Source of the DNA: Mesorhizobium carmichaelinearum
GTDB taxonomy: Bacteria; Pseudomonadota; Alphaproteobacteria; Rhizobiales; Rhizobiaceae
Reading direction: 5' to 3'
Assembly (NCBI RefSeq): GCF_900199455.1
Contig: NZ_FZQR01000001.1
Span: 558,001 to 622,000 of the forward strand
Length of the DNA: 64,000 bases
How positions within the stretch are numbered: the stretch's first letter is position 1; every line of letters starts with the position of its first letter. Under the pieces are notes generated by a model that saw only the letters and a program-made list of their open reading frames with translations, was not told the DNA's origin and did not search any database. The translations under genes were made by a program, and so were the position numbers. This document shows positions 25,648 to 35,035 of the stretch, piece after piece.

Positions 25648-26655
25648 CTACTGCGCCGCGAATTCCGCCGGGTCGAAGTCGTACTGCGTCGAGCAGAATT
25701 CGCAGGCGACGTGGATGCCGCCATCTTCGGTGCTGTCCTTGATCTCCTGCGCGGAAAAACCCTCGAGGATGCCGCGGATCTTGTCCTTGGAACATGAGCA
25801 CTGGTCGGCGACGGGGGCGCCGCCGAAGACGCGCACGCCATGCTCGTGGAACAGGCGGTAGAGCAGCCGTTCGGCGCCGATAGTCGGGTCGATCAGTTCG
25901 GTCGGCTCGATGGTACCGAGCAGCGCCACCAGTTCCTGCCAGGAATTGTCGGCCGGTTCATGCGTCACGTCGCGCGGATCGCCGTCGCCGCCCGAAATGT
26001 CGGGCACGCGCATGCGCTCGGGTGACTGCGGCAGGAACTGCGCCAGAATGCCGCCCGCGCGCCACTGCTCACGCGCGCCGCCAACGCCGGGCGTCAAAAG
26101 CTTGGCCACAGAGAGCCTGATATCCGTCGGGATCTGTTCCGACTGGCGGAAATAGGTGCGCGCCGCGTCCTCCAGCGTTTCGCCGTCGAGTTGGACGATG
26201 CCCTGATAGCGCTGGGTATGGGCGCCCTGGTCGATGGTCAGCGCCAGCACGCCGCTGCCGAGCAGCGTCTGCTGGGACGTCTCGCCGGCAGCAACCAAAG
26301 CCTCGAGCCGATCGGCATCGAAGCGCGCATAGGCGCGCAGCGCCGACGGCGTGGTGAAATCCGCCACCAGCATGTCGACCGGCCCGTCGGTGCGGGTCTG
26401 CAGGATGAACTTGCCCTCGAATTTGAGCGAGGTGCCGAGCAGCACCGTCAGCACACAGGCTTCCGCCAGCAGGCGGGCGACCGGCTCGGGATAGTCGTGG
26501 CGGCCGAGGATGGCGTCGAGCATCGGCCCGAGCTGGACCGTGCGGCCGCGCACGTCGAGCGGGCCGACCTCGAACGGGACAACATGATCGTCGCCGGCAT
26601 AGCCGAACTCGCCGAGTTTGGGGTGATGTTCAGTCACTTGATGCGTTTCCAACAT
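25648..26655 (-). CDS. hslO: Redox-regulated chaperone Hsp33
   Basis: This 335-residue cytoplasmic holdase chaperone is activated by oxidation and unfolding. The N-terminal domain carries VLLGTSLKFEGKFILQTRTDGPV and GVGGAREQWRAGGILAQFLP. The C-terminal redox switch keeps all four zinc cysteines: C286 and C288 (CSC) and C318 and C321 (CEFC). ATG at 26655 has TGGAG eight bases upstream and gives the conserved length; an upstream ATG at 26706 is unlikely. It follows argF by 119 bp on the same strand, an order conserved in rhizobia. Confidence 0.95.
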   Translation of the reverse strand: MLETHQVTEHHPKLGEFGYAGDDHVVPFEVGPLDVRGRTVQLGPMLDAILGRHDYPEPVARLLAEACVLTVLLGTSLKFEGKFILQTRTDGPVDMLVADFTTPSALRAYARFDADRLEALVAAGETSQQTLLGSGVLALTIDQGAHTQRYQGIVQLDGETLEDAARTYFRQSEQIPTDIRLSVAKLLTPGVGGAREQWRAGGILAQFLPQSPERMRVPDISGGDGDPRDVTHEPADNSWQELVALLGTIEPTELIDPTIGAERLLYRLFHEHGVRVFGGAPVADQCSCSKDKIRGILEGFSAQEIKDSTEDGGIHVACEFCSTQYDFDPAEFAAQ

Positions 26656-26774
26656 GACAAAGCTCCAGGGCGCGGCCATGCCGCCCCCTGGGGTGCATGC
26701 GTCCAAACGCGCTTGATTTGCGTGATGCGGCGCAGATAGGCATCGCGCCCCCGCAGATCAAGCGCCCGGACACT

Positions 26775-27686
<912 letters not shown>

Positions 27687-27702
27687 CAGCAATATTCCGG
27701 AA

Positions 27703-28902
27703 TTACTTCGCGGCGGCCGCGGCGATGGCGTCCGCCAGGCCTTTGGCACCAGCGCGGATGCGGTTGAGCGCCTCGTGGATCTCGGCGTCGGTCACGGTGA
27801 GCGGCGGCAGCAGGCGGATGACATTGTCGCCGGCCGGAACCGCCAGCAAATGCTGGTCGCGCAGTGCCATGTTCACCTTGGTGTTGGGCATGGCGCATTT
27901 GAGGCCAAGCATCAGCCCGGTGCCCCTGATGTCTTCGACGACATCGGGAAACTCGTCGGCGATCGACGCCAGGCCTTGCTTCATCAGCAATGCCTTGCGC
28001 TGGACGTCTTCGAGGAAGCCGTCTTCCAGCACCACATCGAGCACGGCGTTGCCGACCGCCATGGCCAGCGGGTTGCCGCCGAAGGTGGTGCCGTGCACGC
28101 CCGACGTCATACCGACCACGGCCTCGTCGGTGGCCAGGCACGCGCCCATGGGGAAGCCACCACCAATGCCCTTGGCGATCGCCATGATGTCGGGCGTCAC
28201 GCCTGACCATTCATGCGCGAACAGCTTGCCGGTGCGGCCGATACCGCACTGGACCTCGTCGTAGATCAACAACAGACCGTGCTGGTCGCAAAGCTGCCGC
28301 AGCCGCTTCAACGACTGCGTCGGGACCGGGCGGATACCGCCCTCGCCCTGCACCGGCTCGATCAGGATCGCGGCGGTTTCCGGCGTGATCGCCTTTTCGG
28401 CGGCATCGATGTCGTCGAAGCCGACCTGGTCGAAGCCTTCGACCTTGGGTCCGAAGCCTTCGAGGTATTTATACTGGCCGCCGGCCGCGATGGTGGCCAG
28501 CGTGCGGCCGTGGAAGGCGCCTTCGAAGGTGATGACGCGGAAGCGCTCGGGATGCCCCTTGACGAAATGGTAGCGCCGCGCCGTCTTGATCGCGCATTCG
28601 AGCGCCTCGGCGCCGGAATTGGTGAAGAACACCTTGTCGGCGAAGGTGGCATCGGCCAGGCGCTCGCCAAGCCGGCTCTGCCCCGGAATCTCGTAGAGAT
28701 TGGAGACGTGCCAGAGTTTTCCCGCTTGCTCGGTAAGAGCCGCGACCAGATGCGGATGGCTGTGGCCGAGCGAATTGACCGCGATGCCGCCGGCAAAATC
28801 GAGATATCGCTCGCCTTTGTCGGTAACCAGCCAAGTTCCTTCCCCGTGGTCGAAAGCCAGGGGAGCGCGAGCAAAGGTCTCGTAAAGCGCCGAACCGCTC
28901 AT
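27703..28902 (-). CDS. argD: Acetylornithine transaminase
   Basis: This 399-residue PLP aminotransferase of class III acts in arginine synthesis, converting N-acetylglutamate semialdehyde to N-acetylornithine. Visible motifs are [15 protein letters not shown], the EGAFHGRT segment, [14 protein letters not shown] and the PLP lysine K244 in [11 protein letters not shown]. It heads the argD-argF-hslO unit. The start ATG at 28902 overlaps the stop of a 26-residue leader ORF (TAATG), and its ribosome site (CCGGAG) lies inside that leader's arginine codons. Confidence 0.95.
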   Translation of the reverse strand: MSGSALYETFARAPLAFDHGEGTWLVTDKGERYLDFAGGIAVNSLGHSHPHLVAALTEQAGKLWHVSNLYEIPGQSRLGERLADATFADKVFFTNSGAEALECAIKTARRYHFVKGHPERFRVITFEGAFHGRTLATIAAGGQYKYLEGFGPKVEGFDQVGFDDIDAAEKAITPETAAILIEPVQGEGGIRPVPTQSLKRLRQLCDQHGLLLIYDEVQCGIGRTGKLFAHEWSGVTPDIMAIAKGIGGGFPMGACLATDEAVVGMTSGVHGTTFGGNPLAMAVGNAVLDVVLEDGFLEDVQRKALLMKQGLASIADEFPDVVEDIRGTGLMLGLKCAMPNTKVNMALRDQHLLAVPAGDNVIRLLPPLTVTDAEIHEALNRIRAGAKGLADAIAAAAAK

Positions 28903-28982
28903 TATATGCGTCTCCGGTACCGGAAAATCAAAAAAGCCGCCAAAGCGGCGGCCTTGTGCGGCTTATCGTGTTTTTCGGCCAT
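28902..28982 (-). CDS. Putative 26-residue leader peptide upstream of argD
   Basis: An ATG at 28982 opens a 26-codon frame that ends in RYRRRI (codons CGG TAC CGG AGA CGC ATA) and stops with TAA overlapping the argD ATG. Four of its last six codons are arginine and they cover the argD ribosome site. A terminator-like hairpin lies inside the frame. There is no strong ribosome site before its ATG, so translation is unproven. The arrangement suggests arginine-responsive coupling to argD. Confidence 0.4.
   Translation of the reverse strand: MAEKHDKPHKAAALAAFLIFRYRRRI
28930..28952 (-). terminator. Attenuator-like hairpin in the argD leader
   Basis: Read on the minus strand, GCCGCC-GCTTT-GGCGGC is followed by six Ts, 28 bp before the argD start and pointing into argD. 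An intrinsic terminator in front of a biosynthetic gene suggests attenuation. A second stem can form upstream between GGCTTATC (29022-29015) and GATAAGCC (28967-28960). Confidence 0.6.
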
Positions 28983-29259
28983 GAAGTCAACGAAAACGTC
29001 GCGTAGTGGCACGCGATAAGCCCCCTAACTCGACGCCGGCTCATGAGCGACCGGGCAAGTTGGGGAAAACCGAAAAAACCGATTCGTGTTGCACTTGGGA
29101 CTCTTGTCACCGAGTCAGCGCATAAGGTAATTGTAGTCGAGAAATAACTAGATTTCGTGCGGCGGACCTAATCACCAGATATATGTGGTGTCTGCCCCAG
29201 CAAGGTTGCTGGGTCGGGAAGGGATTCCGATTGCGCACGCTTAGCAGGAGCGCGGTCTC
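28983..29259. promoter_or_regulatory. Divergent argD-gcrA control region
   Basis: This region holds four GANTC methylation sites (29081, 29099, 29112 and 29223), the recognition site of the CcrM methyltransferase that works with GcrA. It also holds a perfect hairpin CCCAGCA-AGGT-TGCTGGG at 29196-29213 in the probable gcrA 5' UTR. No gene is evident apart from the leader frame. Confidence 0.5.
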
Positions 29260-29781
29260 ATGAACTGGACTGACGAGCGGGTCGAACTTCTCAGGAAACT
29301 GTGGTCGGAGGGTCTGAGCGCAAGCCAGATTGCTGCCCAGCTTGGAGGGGTGAGCCGCAATGCCGTCATCGGCAAGGTGCACCGGCTGAAGCTGTCGGGC
29401 CGTGGCCGCGCAACGGCGACGCCGGCACGCCAGAAGAAGACGGCTCAGGGGTCGACCGTTCAGAAATCGGTGGCGCGCGCCGCAAGCACGGCTCGCCACG
29501 TGACGACTTCGATCGGCGCGACGGCCCTTCAGACGCAGTTCGACGCCGAACCGGTGACACGCCATCATTACATCCGCCCGGTCGAGAACGTCGTGGTGCC
29601 GATTTCGAGGCATCTGCAGCTCGTCGAGCTGACCGAGCGGACCTGCAAATGGCCGAACGGCGATCCGCTGTCGGAAGATTTCAATTTCTGCGGCAACGAG
29701 GCCGCCGAAACCGGTCCGTATTGCAAGTATCACGCCCGCGTGGCCTTCCAGCCGGCGGCGGAGCGGCGCAGGAACCGGTGA
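29260..29781 (+). CDS. gcrA: Cell-cycle regulator GcrA
   Basis: This 173-residue alphaproteobacterial regulator binds sigma-70 RNA polymerase and senses GANTC methylation during the cell cycle. The N-terminal helix-turn-helix is intact (MNWTDERVELLRKLWSEG then SASQIAAQLGGVSRNAVIGKVHRLKLSGR). A basic variable linker follows. The C-terminal polymerase-binding part has CKWPNGDPLSEDFNFCGNEA and YCKYHARVAFQP with its conserved cysteines. Its own promoter region carries several GANTC sites, suggesting feedback. The stop codon is embedded in a heptanucleotide repeat. Confidence 0.95.
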   Translation: MNWTDERVELLRKLWSEGLSASQIAAQLGGVSRNAVIGKVHRLKLSGRGRATATPARQKKTAQGSTVQKSVARAASTARHVTTSIGATALQTQFDAEPVTRHHYIRPVENVVVPISRHLQLVELTERTCKWPNGDPLSEDFNFCGNEAAETGPYCKYHARVAFQPAAERRRNR

Positions 29782-29838
29782 GTAGTGAGTAGTGAGTAGC
29801 AAAATCTGGCGCCTAGGGCGCTGTTTCACTACTCACTA
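29778..29838. repeat. GTGAGTA tandem repeats forming a convergent terminator
   Basis: Three copies of GTGAGTA (29778-29798) begin on the gcrA stop codon. A 13-bp arm TAGTGAGTAGTGA (29783-29795) is matched by TCACTACTCACTA (29826-29838) followed by ATTTC. The hairpin lies between converging gcrA and the CorA gene and can end both transcripts. Confidence 0.65.
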
Positions 29839-29854
29839 ATTTCTACTGACTCTC

Positions 29855-30862
29855 TCACAGCCATCCGTTCTTGCGGAACCGCCAGTAGAGAAACGCGCAG
29901 ATCGCCGCGATGGTGGCCAGCACGAGCGGGTAGCCATATTCCATCTTCAGTTCCGGCATGTCGGTGAAGTTCATGCCGTAGATGCCGGCGAATGCCGTCG
30001 GCACGGCCAGGATGGCGGCCCAGGAGGCGAGTTTCTTCGAGATCGCCGTTTCCTGGCTCTGACCGACCAGAAGGCTGGCCTCGAACGCGAACGCCAGCAC
30101 CTCGCGCAGACTGTCGATCTTTTCCTGGACGGTGCGGATGTGGTCGGTCACATCGCGAAACAGCGGGTGCATGGCTGAGTGGATCTGCGGCAGCTCGGCG
30201 CTGGTCAGCCGGCGGCAGACTTCCACCAGCGGAAGCGCCGCATTGCGCAGGCGCAGGAGATCGCGGCGCAGCATGTAGAGCCGCTCGATGTCGGGACCGG
30301 TCATCGGCTTCAAAAGCACCCTGTCCTCGATCGCCTCGACCTCGTCCTCGATCTGCTCAAGCACGGGCATGTAATTGTCGACGATGAAATCGAGAATGGC
30401 ATAGAGGACGAAATCCTCGCCCTTGGCCAGCGAATGCGGGCAGCTTTCCCAGTGCTGACGCACGGCGGCGTAGGACGTCGAGGGGCCATGCCTGACGCTG
30501 ACGATGTAGCCCGAGCCGACGAACAGATGCGTCTCGCCGAAGGTGACGCGGCCCTCGATCAGTTGCGCGGTGCGGGCGACGATGAACAGCGCATCGCCAT
30601 ATTGCTCGATCTTCGGCCGCTGGTGCGGATGTTCGGCGTCCTCGATCGCCAGCTCATGCAGATGGAACTGCGCCTTGACGCGCAGCAAGAGGTCACGGTC
30701 AGGTTCCAGCAACCCGATCCAGACGACGTGACCCGATTTCTTGGCCCATTCGCCGGCTTCCTCGATCGGAATGTCGGCAATACGCTTGCCGGCCGTATAG
30801 ACACTGGAGGCAATGATGCCTGATGTCGGCGCCGCGGGCTTGAACTCTCGAACATATTCCAT
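29855..30862 (-). CDS. CorA-family magnesium/cobalt transporter
   Basis: This 335-residue inner-membrane cation channel has an N-terminal cytoplasmic domain, a long helix around residues 150-270 (VLEQIEDEVEAIEDRVLL and later IRTVQEKIDSLREVL), and two C-terminal transmembrane helices. The signature YGMNF is at the end of the first (FAGIYGMNFTDMPELKMEYGYP). A basic C-terminus follows (WRFRKNGWL). The family mediates Mg2+, Co2+ or Ni2+ passage. No operon partner is apparent. Confidence 0.93.
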   Translation of the reverse strand: MEYVREFKPAAPTSGIIASSVYTAGKRIADIPIEEAGEWAKKSGHVVWIGLLEPDRDLLLRVKAQFHLHELAIEDAEHPHQRPKIEQYGDALFIVARTAQLIEGRVTFGETHLFVGSGYIVSVRHGPSTSYAAVRQHWESCPHSLAKGEDFVLYAILDFIVDNYMPVLEQIEDEVEAIEDRVLLKPMTGPDIERLYMLRRDLLRLRNAALPLVEVCRRLTSAELPQIHSAMHPLFRDVTDHIRTVQEKIDSLREVLAFAFEASLLVGQSQETAISKKLASWAAILAVPTAFAGIYGMNFTDMPELKMEYGYPLVLATIAAICAFLYWRFRKNGWL

Positions 30863-30956
30863 CGCAGCCTCCTGAAAGCAGGACCTTTAAGGCCTGAGAA
30901 GCTTAACGCCGGGATAGTTTAGCGCAATATGATCTGGCGTTCGAGAGGACGAACGT

Positions 30957-31682
30957 TCATTTCGCCGGGGGCGTCGCCGACACGCTGATCTTGTCCGTCT
31001 TGTCGCCTTTCGGCCGTTCGGCCGGCATCTGGTCGCCGGTGACGATGTAATAGATGGTCTCGGCGATGTTGGTGGCATGATCGCCGATGCGCTCGATGTT
31101 CTTGGCGCAGAACAGCAGATGCGTGCAGGGCGTGATGTTGCGCGGATCTTCCATCATGTAGGTCAGCAATTCGCGAAACAGCGAGGTGTACATGGCATCG
31201 ATCTGGTCGTCGCGGTCGCGCACGAAACCGATCTTGTCGACCGAGCGCGACGCATAGACGTCGAGCACTTCCTTAAGCTGGGTGAGCGCCAGATTGGCCA
31301 GGGCCTCCAGGCCACGAAACAGGCTGGTCGGCTGGCGGCCGTCGGTTACGGCGACCACGCGCTTGGCGACGTTCTTGCCGAGGTCGCCGACCCGTTCGAG
31401 GTCGGCGGAAATGCGGATGGCGCCGACGATCTCGCGCAGGTCCGTCGCCATTGGCTGGCGCTTGGCGATGATGATGATCGCCTTGTCGTCGATCTCGCGC
31501 TGCCCTTCGTCGAGCACAGCGTCGTCGCGGATGACCTTCTCTGCCAGTCCCGGATCGGCATTGACGAGCGCGGCGACCGCCTGCTCGACCATACGCTCGG
31601 CATGGCCGCCCATCGCGGCGATGCGCTTCGACAGATACTTCAGCTCCTCGTCAAAGGCGCTCATTATGTGCACGGACTGCAT
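30957..31682 (-). CDS. phoU: Phosphate regulon accessory protein PhoU
   Basis: This 241-residue all-helical protein with two PhoU repeats has metal-binding E/D-x-x-x-D motifs (for example DEELKYLSKRIAAMGG, RISADLERVGDLGKNVAKR and NIERIGDHATNIAETIYY). PhoU links the Pst transporter to the kinase PhoR and keeps the Pho regulon off when phosphate is plentiful. It lies 114 bp downstream of phoR. The pstSCAB genes that usually separate the two in rhizobia are not here, and no phoB follows. Confidence 0.93.
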   Translation of the reverse strand: MQSVHIMSAFDEELKYLSKRIAAMGGHAERMVEQAVAALVNADPGLAEKVIRDDAVLDEGQREIDDKAIIIIAKRQPMATDLREIVGAIRISADLERVGDLGKNVAKRVVAVTDGRQPTSLFRGLEALANLALTQLKEVLDVYASRSVDKIGFVRDRDDQIDAMYTSLFRELLTYMMEDPRNITPCTHLLFCAKNIERIGDHATNIAETIYYIVTGDQMPAERPKGDKTDKISVSATPPAK

Positions 31683-31742
31683 GGACGAAATGCCTTCCCA
31701 CGGGTTCTTGATCTTGAGTCGTTTCCTCGAATCCCCGCTGAT

Positions 31743-31760
31743 ACGCTAGCCGGATGACAG
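31743..31760 (-). promoter_or_regulatory. Possible PHO-box half site before phoU
   Basis: On the minus strand, CTGTCAT (31760-31754) is an exact PHO-box half site. The next half after four bases (CTAGCGT) matches poorly. It lies 72 bp upstream of the phoU start. A weak candidate only. Confidence 0.3.
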
Positions 31761-31796
31761 AAAAAAGAAACGGTCCCGGGGAAAACTAGGGCGTTA

Positions 31797-33062
31797 TCAG
31801 TGCGTCGGCAAATGAACCGAGAAGGCAGCACCCTTGCCGACCTCGGACCAGATCGTCAGCCTGGCATTGTGACGCGTCAGGATGTGCTTGACGATCGACA
31901 AGCCGAGGCCGGTACCCTTCTGGGTCCGGCTGGTCTCGACATCGATGCGATAGAAGCGCTCGGTGATGCGCGGAATGTGCTCTTCGGGAATGCCGGGGCC
32001 GAAATCCCTGATCGTCACGTCGATGCCGGGTTCGGAACCGTCGTCGCCGCGCGCGATCGACACCAGGACGCGGCCGCCCGACTGGCCGTATTTGCAGGCG
32101 TTTTCCAGCAGATTCTCGAAAACCTGGAACAGTTCATCGCGATCGCCCGGTACATTGAGAGGCCCCGTGGCGAAATCGCGCTCGATGGTAACGTTGTTTT
32201 CGCGTGCAAGCGGGGCCAGCGAGTCGATGACGCTGTCGACGGTCTGGCGCAAATCGACCTCGGTTCCGGGCTTCAGATAGGGCTTCATCTCCAGCCGAGA
32301 CAGCGACAGCAGATCATCGATCAGCCGCGCCATGCGGCCGGTCTGGTTCTGCATGATCTGCAGGAATTGCTCGCGCGCCGCCGGATCGTTGCGGGCCGGT
32401 CCGCGCAGCGTTTCGATGAAACCGGCGATCGAAGCGAGCGGAGTGCGCAATTCGTGGCTGGCATTGGCGATGAAGTCGGCGCGCATGCGGTCGATGCGCC
32501 GCGCCTCGCTCTGGTCCTTGAACACCAGCACATAGAGGTCGGTGCCGTGCCCGACAGAGGACGCGCTGACCCGGTAGGCCCGTTCGACCGGCAGCTTCTC
32601 GGTATAGTCGACGACATCCGAGGCGATCGTTCCCGACAGCACGCTGTCGAGCAGCGTCTGCATCTCCGGCGCCCGGAATTTCAGCGGCAGCGACAGGCCC
32701 GGTGCGATGCCGCCGAAAGCGGCAAAGGCGGCGGCGTTGGCATGGACGATGGTGGCGGAGCGGTCGAAAATGATCAGCGGGTCGGCGACGGCCGCCGCCA
32801 GATATTCGCCCGACAGGCGCTGCAGGCCGATCGCCTCGATCGCGGCGGCACTCTCGGCGGACTGGCGCAGGCCGGCGGCGGGCAGCATTGCCGCCACAAG
32901 CAACAGGAGCAGTGCCGGTATCAGCACGTAGGCGGAAATACCCGCGAAGGCAAAGGCGATCAGCACCGCCACGACACCGGCCGCCAGCAGCCAGCGGCTG
33001 TTCCACAGCCGGGTGGCGACAAGTTGCGCCATGCCTTTCTGCTCTGCGTCCAGGTCAGTCAT
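31797..33062 (-). CDS. phoR: Phosphate regulon sensor kinase PhoR
   Basis: This is an inner-membrane histidine kinase of about 421 residues. Two transmembrane helices near the N-terminus (about 20-60) are followed by a PAS domain (LAAAVADPLIIFDRSATIVHANAAAFAAFGG). Next come the phosphoacceptor H in NASHELRTPLASIAGFIETL and the ATPase boxes NLLENACKYG, RDFGPGIPEEHIPRITERFYR and KGTGLGLSIVKHIL. The lack of a large periplasmic sensor and the PAS domain are typical of PhoR, and the adjacent phoU supports the call. ATG at 33062 is preferred; in-frame starts up to 33161 add a basic tail without conserved features. Confidence 0.88.
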   Translation of the reverse strand: MTDLDAEQKGMAQLVATRLWNSRWLLAAGVVAVLIAFAFAGISAYVLIPALLLLLVAAMLPAAGLRQSAESAAAIEAIGLQRLSGEYLAAAVADPLIIFDRSATIVHANAAAFAAFGGIAPGLSLPLKFRAPEMQTLLDSVLSGTIASDVVDYTEKLPVERAYRVSASSVGHGTDLYVLVFKDQSEARRIDRMRADFIANASHELRTPLASIAGFIETLRGPARNDPAAREQFLQIMQNQTGRMARLIDDLLSLSRLEMKPYLKPGTEVDLRQTVDSVIDSLAPLARENNVTIERDFATGPLNVPGDRDELFQVFENLLENACKYGQSGGRVLVSIARGDDGSEPGIDVTIRDFGPGIPEEHIPRITERFYRIDVETSRTQKGTGLGLSIVKHILTRHNARLTIWSEVGKGAAFSVHLPTH

Positions 33063-33181
33063 TCGCTTGCGCGCCCGCGTCCCATGCCTTCGCATCCGCC
33101 GCACGGCAACGGAAACTTCCGCTGGACCGGTCCGGAGGCTCCCAATAGCATGAGTCCGCAAGCTGAAAAGGGTTCGTCTCG

Positions 33182-34090
33182 ATGAAAAAAGCCAAGGAAA
33201 CTTCCGCCGAGCCGGCTCCGGGTCCGCTGAAGATCAAGATCGACGGCAAAGAGCGGGAGTTCGACATCGAGAATCCCGAGCTTCCCAGTTGGGTCGAGGA
33301 CAACAAGCTGACCGCGGGCGGCTACCCCTATGACAAGAAGATGAAGAGCGACGAGTATGACGAGACGCTCGAGAAATTGCAGATCGAACTGGTCAAGGCG
33401 CAGGCGTGGCTGCAGGCCAGCGGCAAGCGGGTGATGGCACTATTCGAGGGCCGCGACGCCGCCGGCAAGGGCGGCACGATCTTCGTGCTGCGCCAGTACC
33501 TCAATCCGCGCACGGCGCGCAACGTGGCGCTGACCAAACCGACCCCCACCGAACTGGGCCAATGGTACTACCAGCGCTATGTCGACCATTTCCCGACATC
33601 GGGCGAGTTCGTCACCTTCGACCGTTCCTGGTACAACCGCGCCGGCGTCGAGCCGGTGATGGGCTTCTGCACACCCCAGCAGCATGAGAAATTTCTCGAC
33701 GAGACGCCGCATTTCGAACGGATGATCGTCAATGACGACATCCACTTCTTCAAATTCTGGCTGAACATCGGCCGGGAGACGCAGCTCGAGCGCTTTCACG
33801 ATCGCCGCTACAGCCCGCTGAAGAGCTGGAAGTTCTCGCCGATCGACGTCGCCGGCATCACCAAATGGGACGATTACACCAAGGTGCGCGACACCATGTT
33901 CGAGCGCACCCACAAGGAATTCGCGCCATGGATCATCGTGCGGGCCAATGACAAGCGCCGCGCGCGGCTGGCGGTGATGAGGCGGATCCTGTTGTCGCTG
34001 CCCTATGAGGGGCGCGATCTCGATATCGTCGGCAAGGAAGACAAGAAGATCATCGGCGAAGGGCCGTCATTCCTCGGGAAGGAAGTCTGA
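33182..34090 (+). CDS. ppk2: Polyphosphate kinase 2
   Basis: This 302-residue cytoplasmic nucleoside-phosphate kinase uses polyphosphate. It has the Walker A loop [11 protein letters not shown] (residues 88-98), Walker B/lid region [19 protein letters not shown] and the lid [17 protein letters not shown]. Length and motifs match single-domain (class I) PPK2, which makes ADP or GDP into ATP or GTP with polyphosphate. It is divergent from phoR across 119 bp, giving a small phosphate-metabolism cluster. No full PHO box was seen in the shared region. Confidence 0.93.
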   Translation: MKKAKETSAEPAPGPLKIKIDGKEREFDIENPELPSWVEDNKLTAGGYPYDKKMKSDEYDETLEKLQIELVKAQAWLQASGKRVMALFEGRDAAGKGGTIFVLRQYLNPRTARNVALTKPTPTELGQWYYQRYVDHFPTSGEFVTFDRSWYNRAGVEPVMGFCTPQQHEKFLDETPHFERMIVNDDIHFFKFWLNIGRETQLERFHDRRYSPLKSWKFSPIDVAGITKWDDYTKVRDTMFERTHKEFAPWIIVRANDKRRARLAVMRRILLSLPYEGRDLDIVGKEDKKIIGEGPSFLGKEV

Positions 34091-34140
34091 CGCAAGATCG
34101 GTTCATCGTTTCACGGAAACGCCGACCGATCTATCTCTTT

Positions 34141-34219
34141 GTTTTGACGCAATTCCCAAGGGAAAGCGCTATGCGCTTTTCCCGGGAAAACCGTTTCATA
34201 CTTTTCCTGGAATTGCTCT
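34141..34219 (-). repeat. Interspersed palindromic repeat (family 1, copy 3, reversed)
   Basis: This is the reverse-complement form of the elements at 15814 and 18740, running from GACGCAATTCCC to GGAATTGCTC. It carries the same internal AAAGCGCTATGCGCTTTTCCCGGGAAAA structure. It lies between converging ppk2 and the crotonase gene. Confidence 0.75.
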
Positions 34220-34270
34220 TACTGCGCCGCGCGGCCACCGGCCTGCGCGGCGCAGATTCTTTCGGATCGT

Positions 34271-35035
34271 TCAGGCTGCCAGCCTGGCAATCCGCTGCAA
34301 TCGCCGCAGCGTGGTGTCGTCCTGCAACGCCTGCTGGAACAGCGATATCTCCTGGTCGATGCGGTCGCACAGCGCGCCGGTGTTTCCCTTGAGCAGGCCA
34401 CGGGTCTGCAGCAAGGCGGCAACCGGCTTCTTGGCGAGCTGCCTGGCCCGGCCGAGCGTTGCCTCCTCCACGCCGTCATGCACGATCTCGGCGACGAGGC
34501 CGAGCGCCCTGGCGTCCTCGGCGTGAAGCGTGTCGCCGAGGCAGAAGAAGCGGAAGGCGCCGGCATAGCCGAGCTTCTGCGGTGCCAGGATGCTGGTCGC
34601 CGCGTCCGGCACAAGGCCGAAATCGACGAACGGCACCCGGAACGTGCTTTCATTCGAGGCGATCACCATGTCGCAGTGGAACAGGATGGTGCAGCCAACG
34701 CCGACGGCGTCACCATCGACACAGGCGAGGATAGGCTTGGGGAACGTCGCCAGCGTGCGGAACATGTCGGTGACGGCGGCAATCAGCTTCTGATGCTTGG
34801 TGGCGTCGAGGAATTCGGAAAAGTCGCCGCCAAGACAGAAACAGCCTGCCAGGCCACGCAGCACGACGACACGCACTTCGTCATTGTCGGCGGCTTCATG
34901 GAACGTCCTGGCAAGGCTTTCATAGGCCCTTCTGTCGAGCACCGGCCGGCCGTCATTCGACGACACGGTGACGATCAGCGTGTGGTTGCGCAGTTCTGGC
35001 TGCGGGTGCGGATTCACCGCGGTCTCCAACCTCAT
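34271..35035 (-). CDS. Crotonase/enoyl-CoA hydratase-like protein coupled to luxI
   Basis: This 254-residue crotonase-fold protein shows the oxyanion-hole segment VVLRGLAGCFCLGGDFSEF and the second element ACVDGDAVGVGCTILFHCDMVIAS, then STFRVPFVDFGLVPDA. Position and pattern suit a hydratase/isomerase of acyl-CoA or acyl-ACP. Its ATG overlaps the stop of the LuxI-type synthase gene by 4 bp (ATGA), so it is translationally coupled to signal synthesis. I infer that it shapes the acyl chain of the homoserine-lactone signal (desaturation or hydration). Alternatively, it could make a fatty-acid signal of the RpfF type, which shares this fold. Confidence 0.8.
   Translation of the reverse strand: MRLETAVNPHPQPELRNHTLIVTVSSNDGRPVLDRRAYESLARTFHEAADNDEVRVVVLRGLAGCFCLGGDFSEFLDATKHQKLIAAVTDMFRTLATFPKPILACVDGDAVGVGCTILFHCDMVIASNESTFRVPFVDFGLVPDAATSILAPQKLGYAGAFRFFCLGDTLHAEDARALGLVAEIVHDGVEEATLGRARQLAKKPVAALLQTRGLLKGNTGALCDRIDQEISLFQQALQDDTTLRRLQRIARLAA

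Noticed and set aside
28928..29110. A 60-codon minus-strand frame upstream of argD
   Set aside because: It is out of frame with the more compelling leader, ends in the terminator hairpin, and shows no conserved features.
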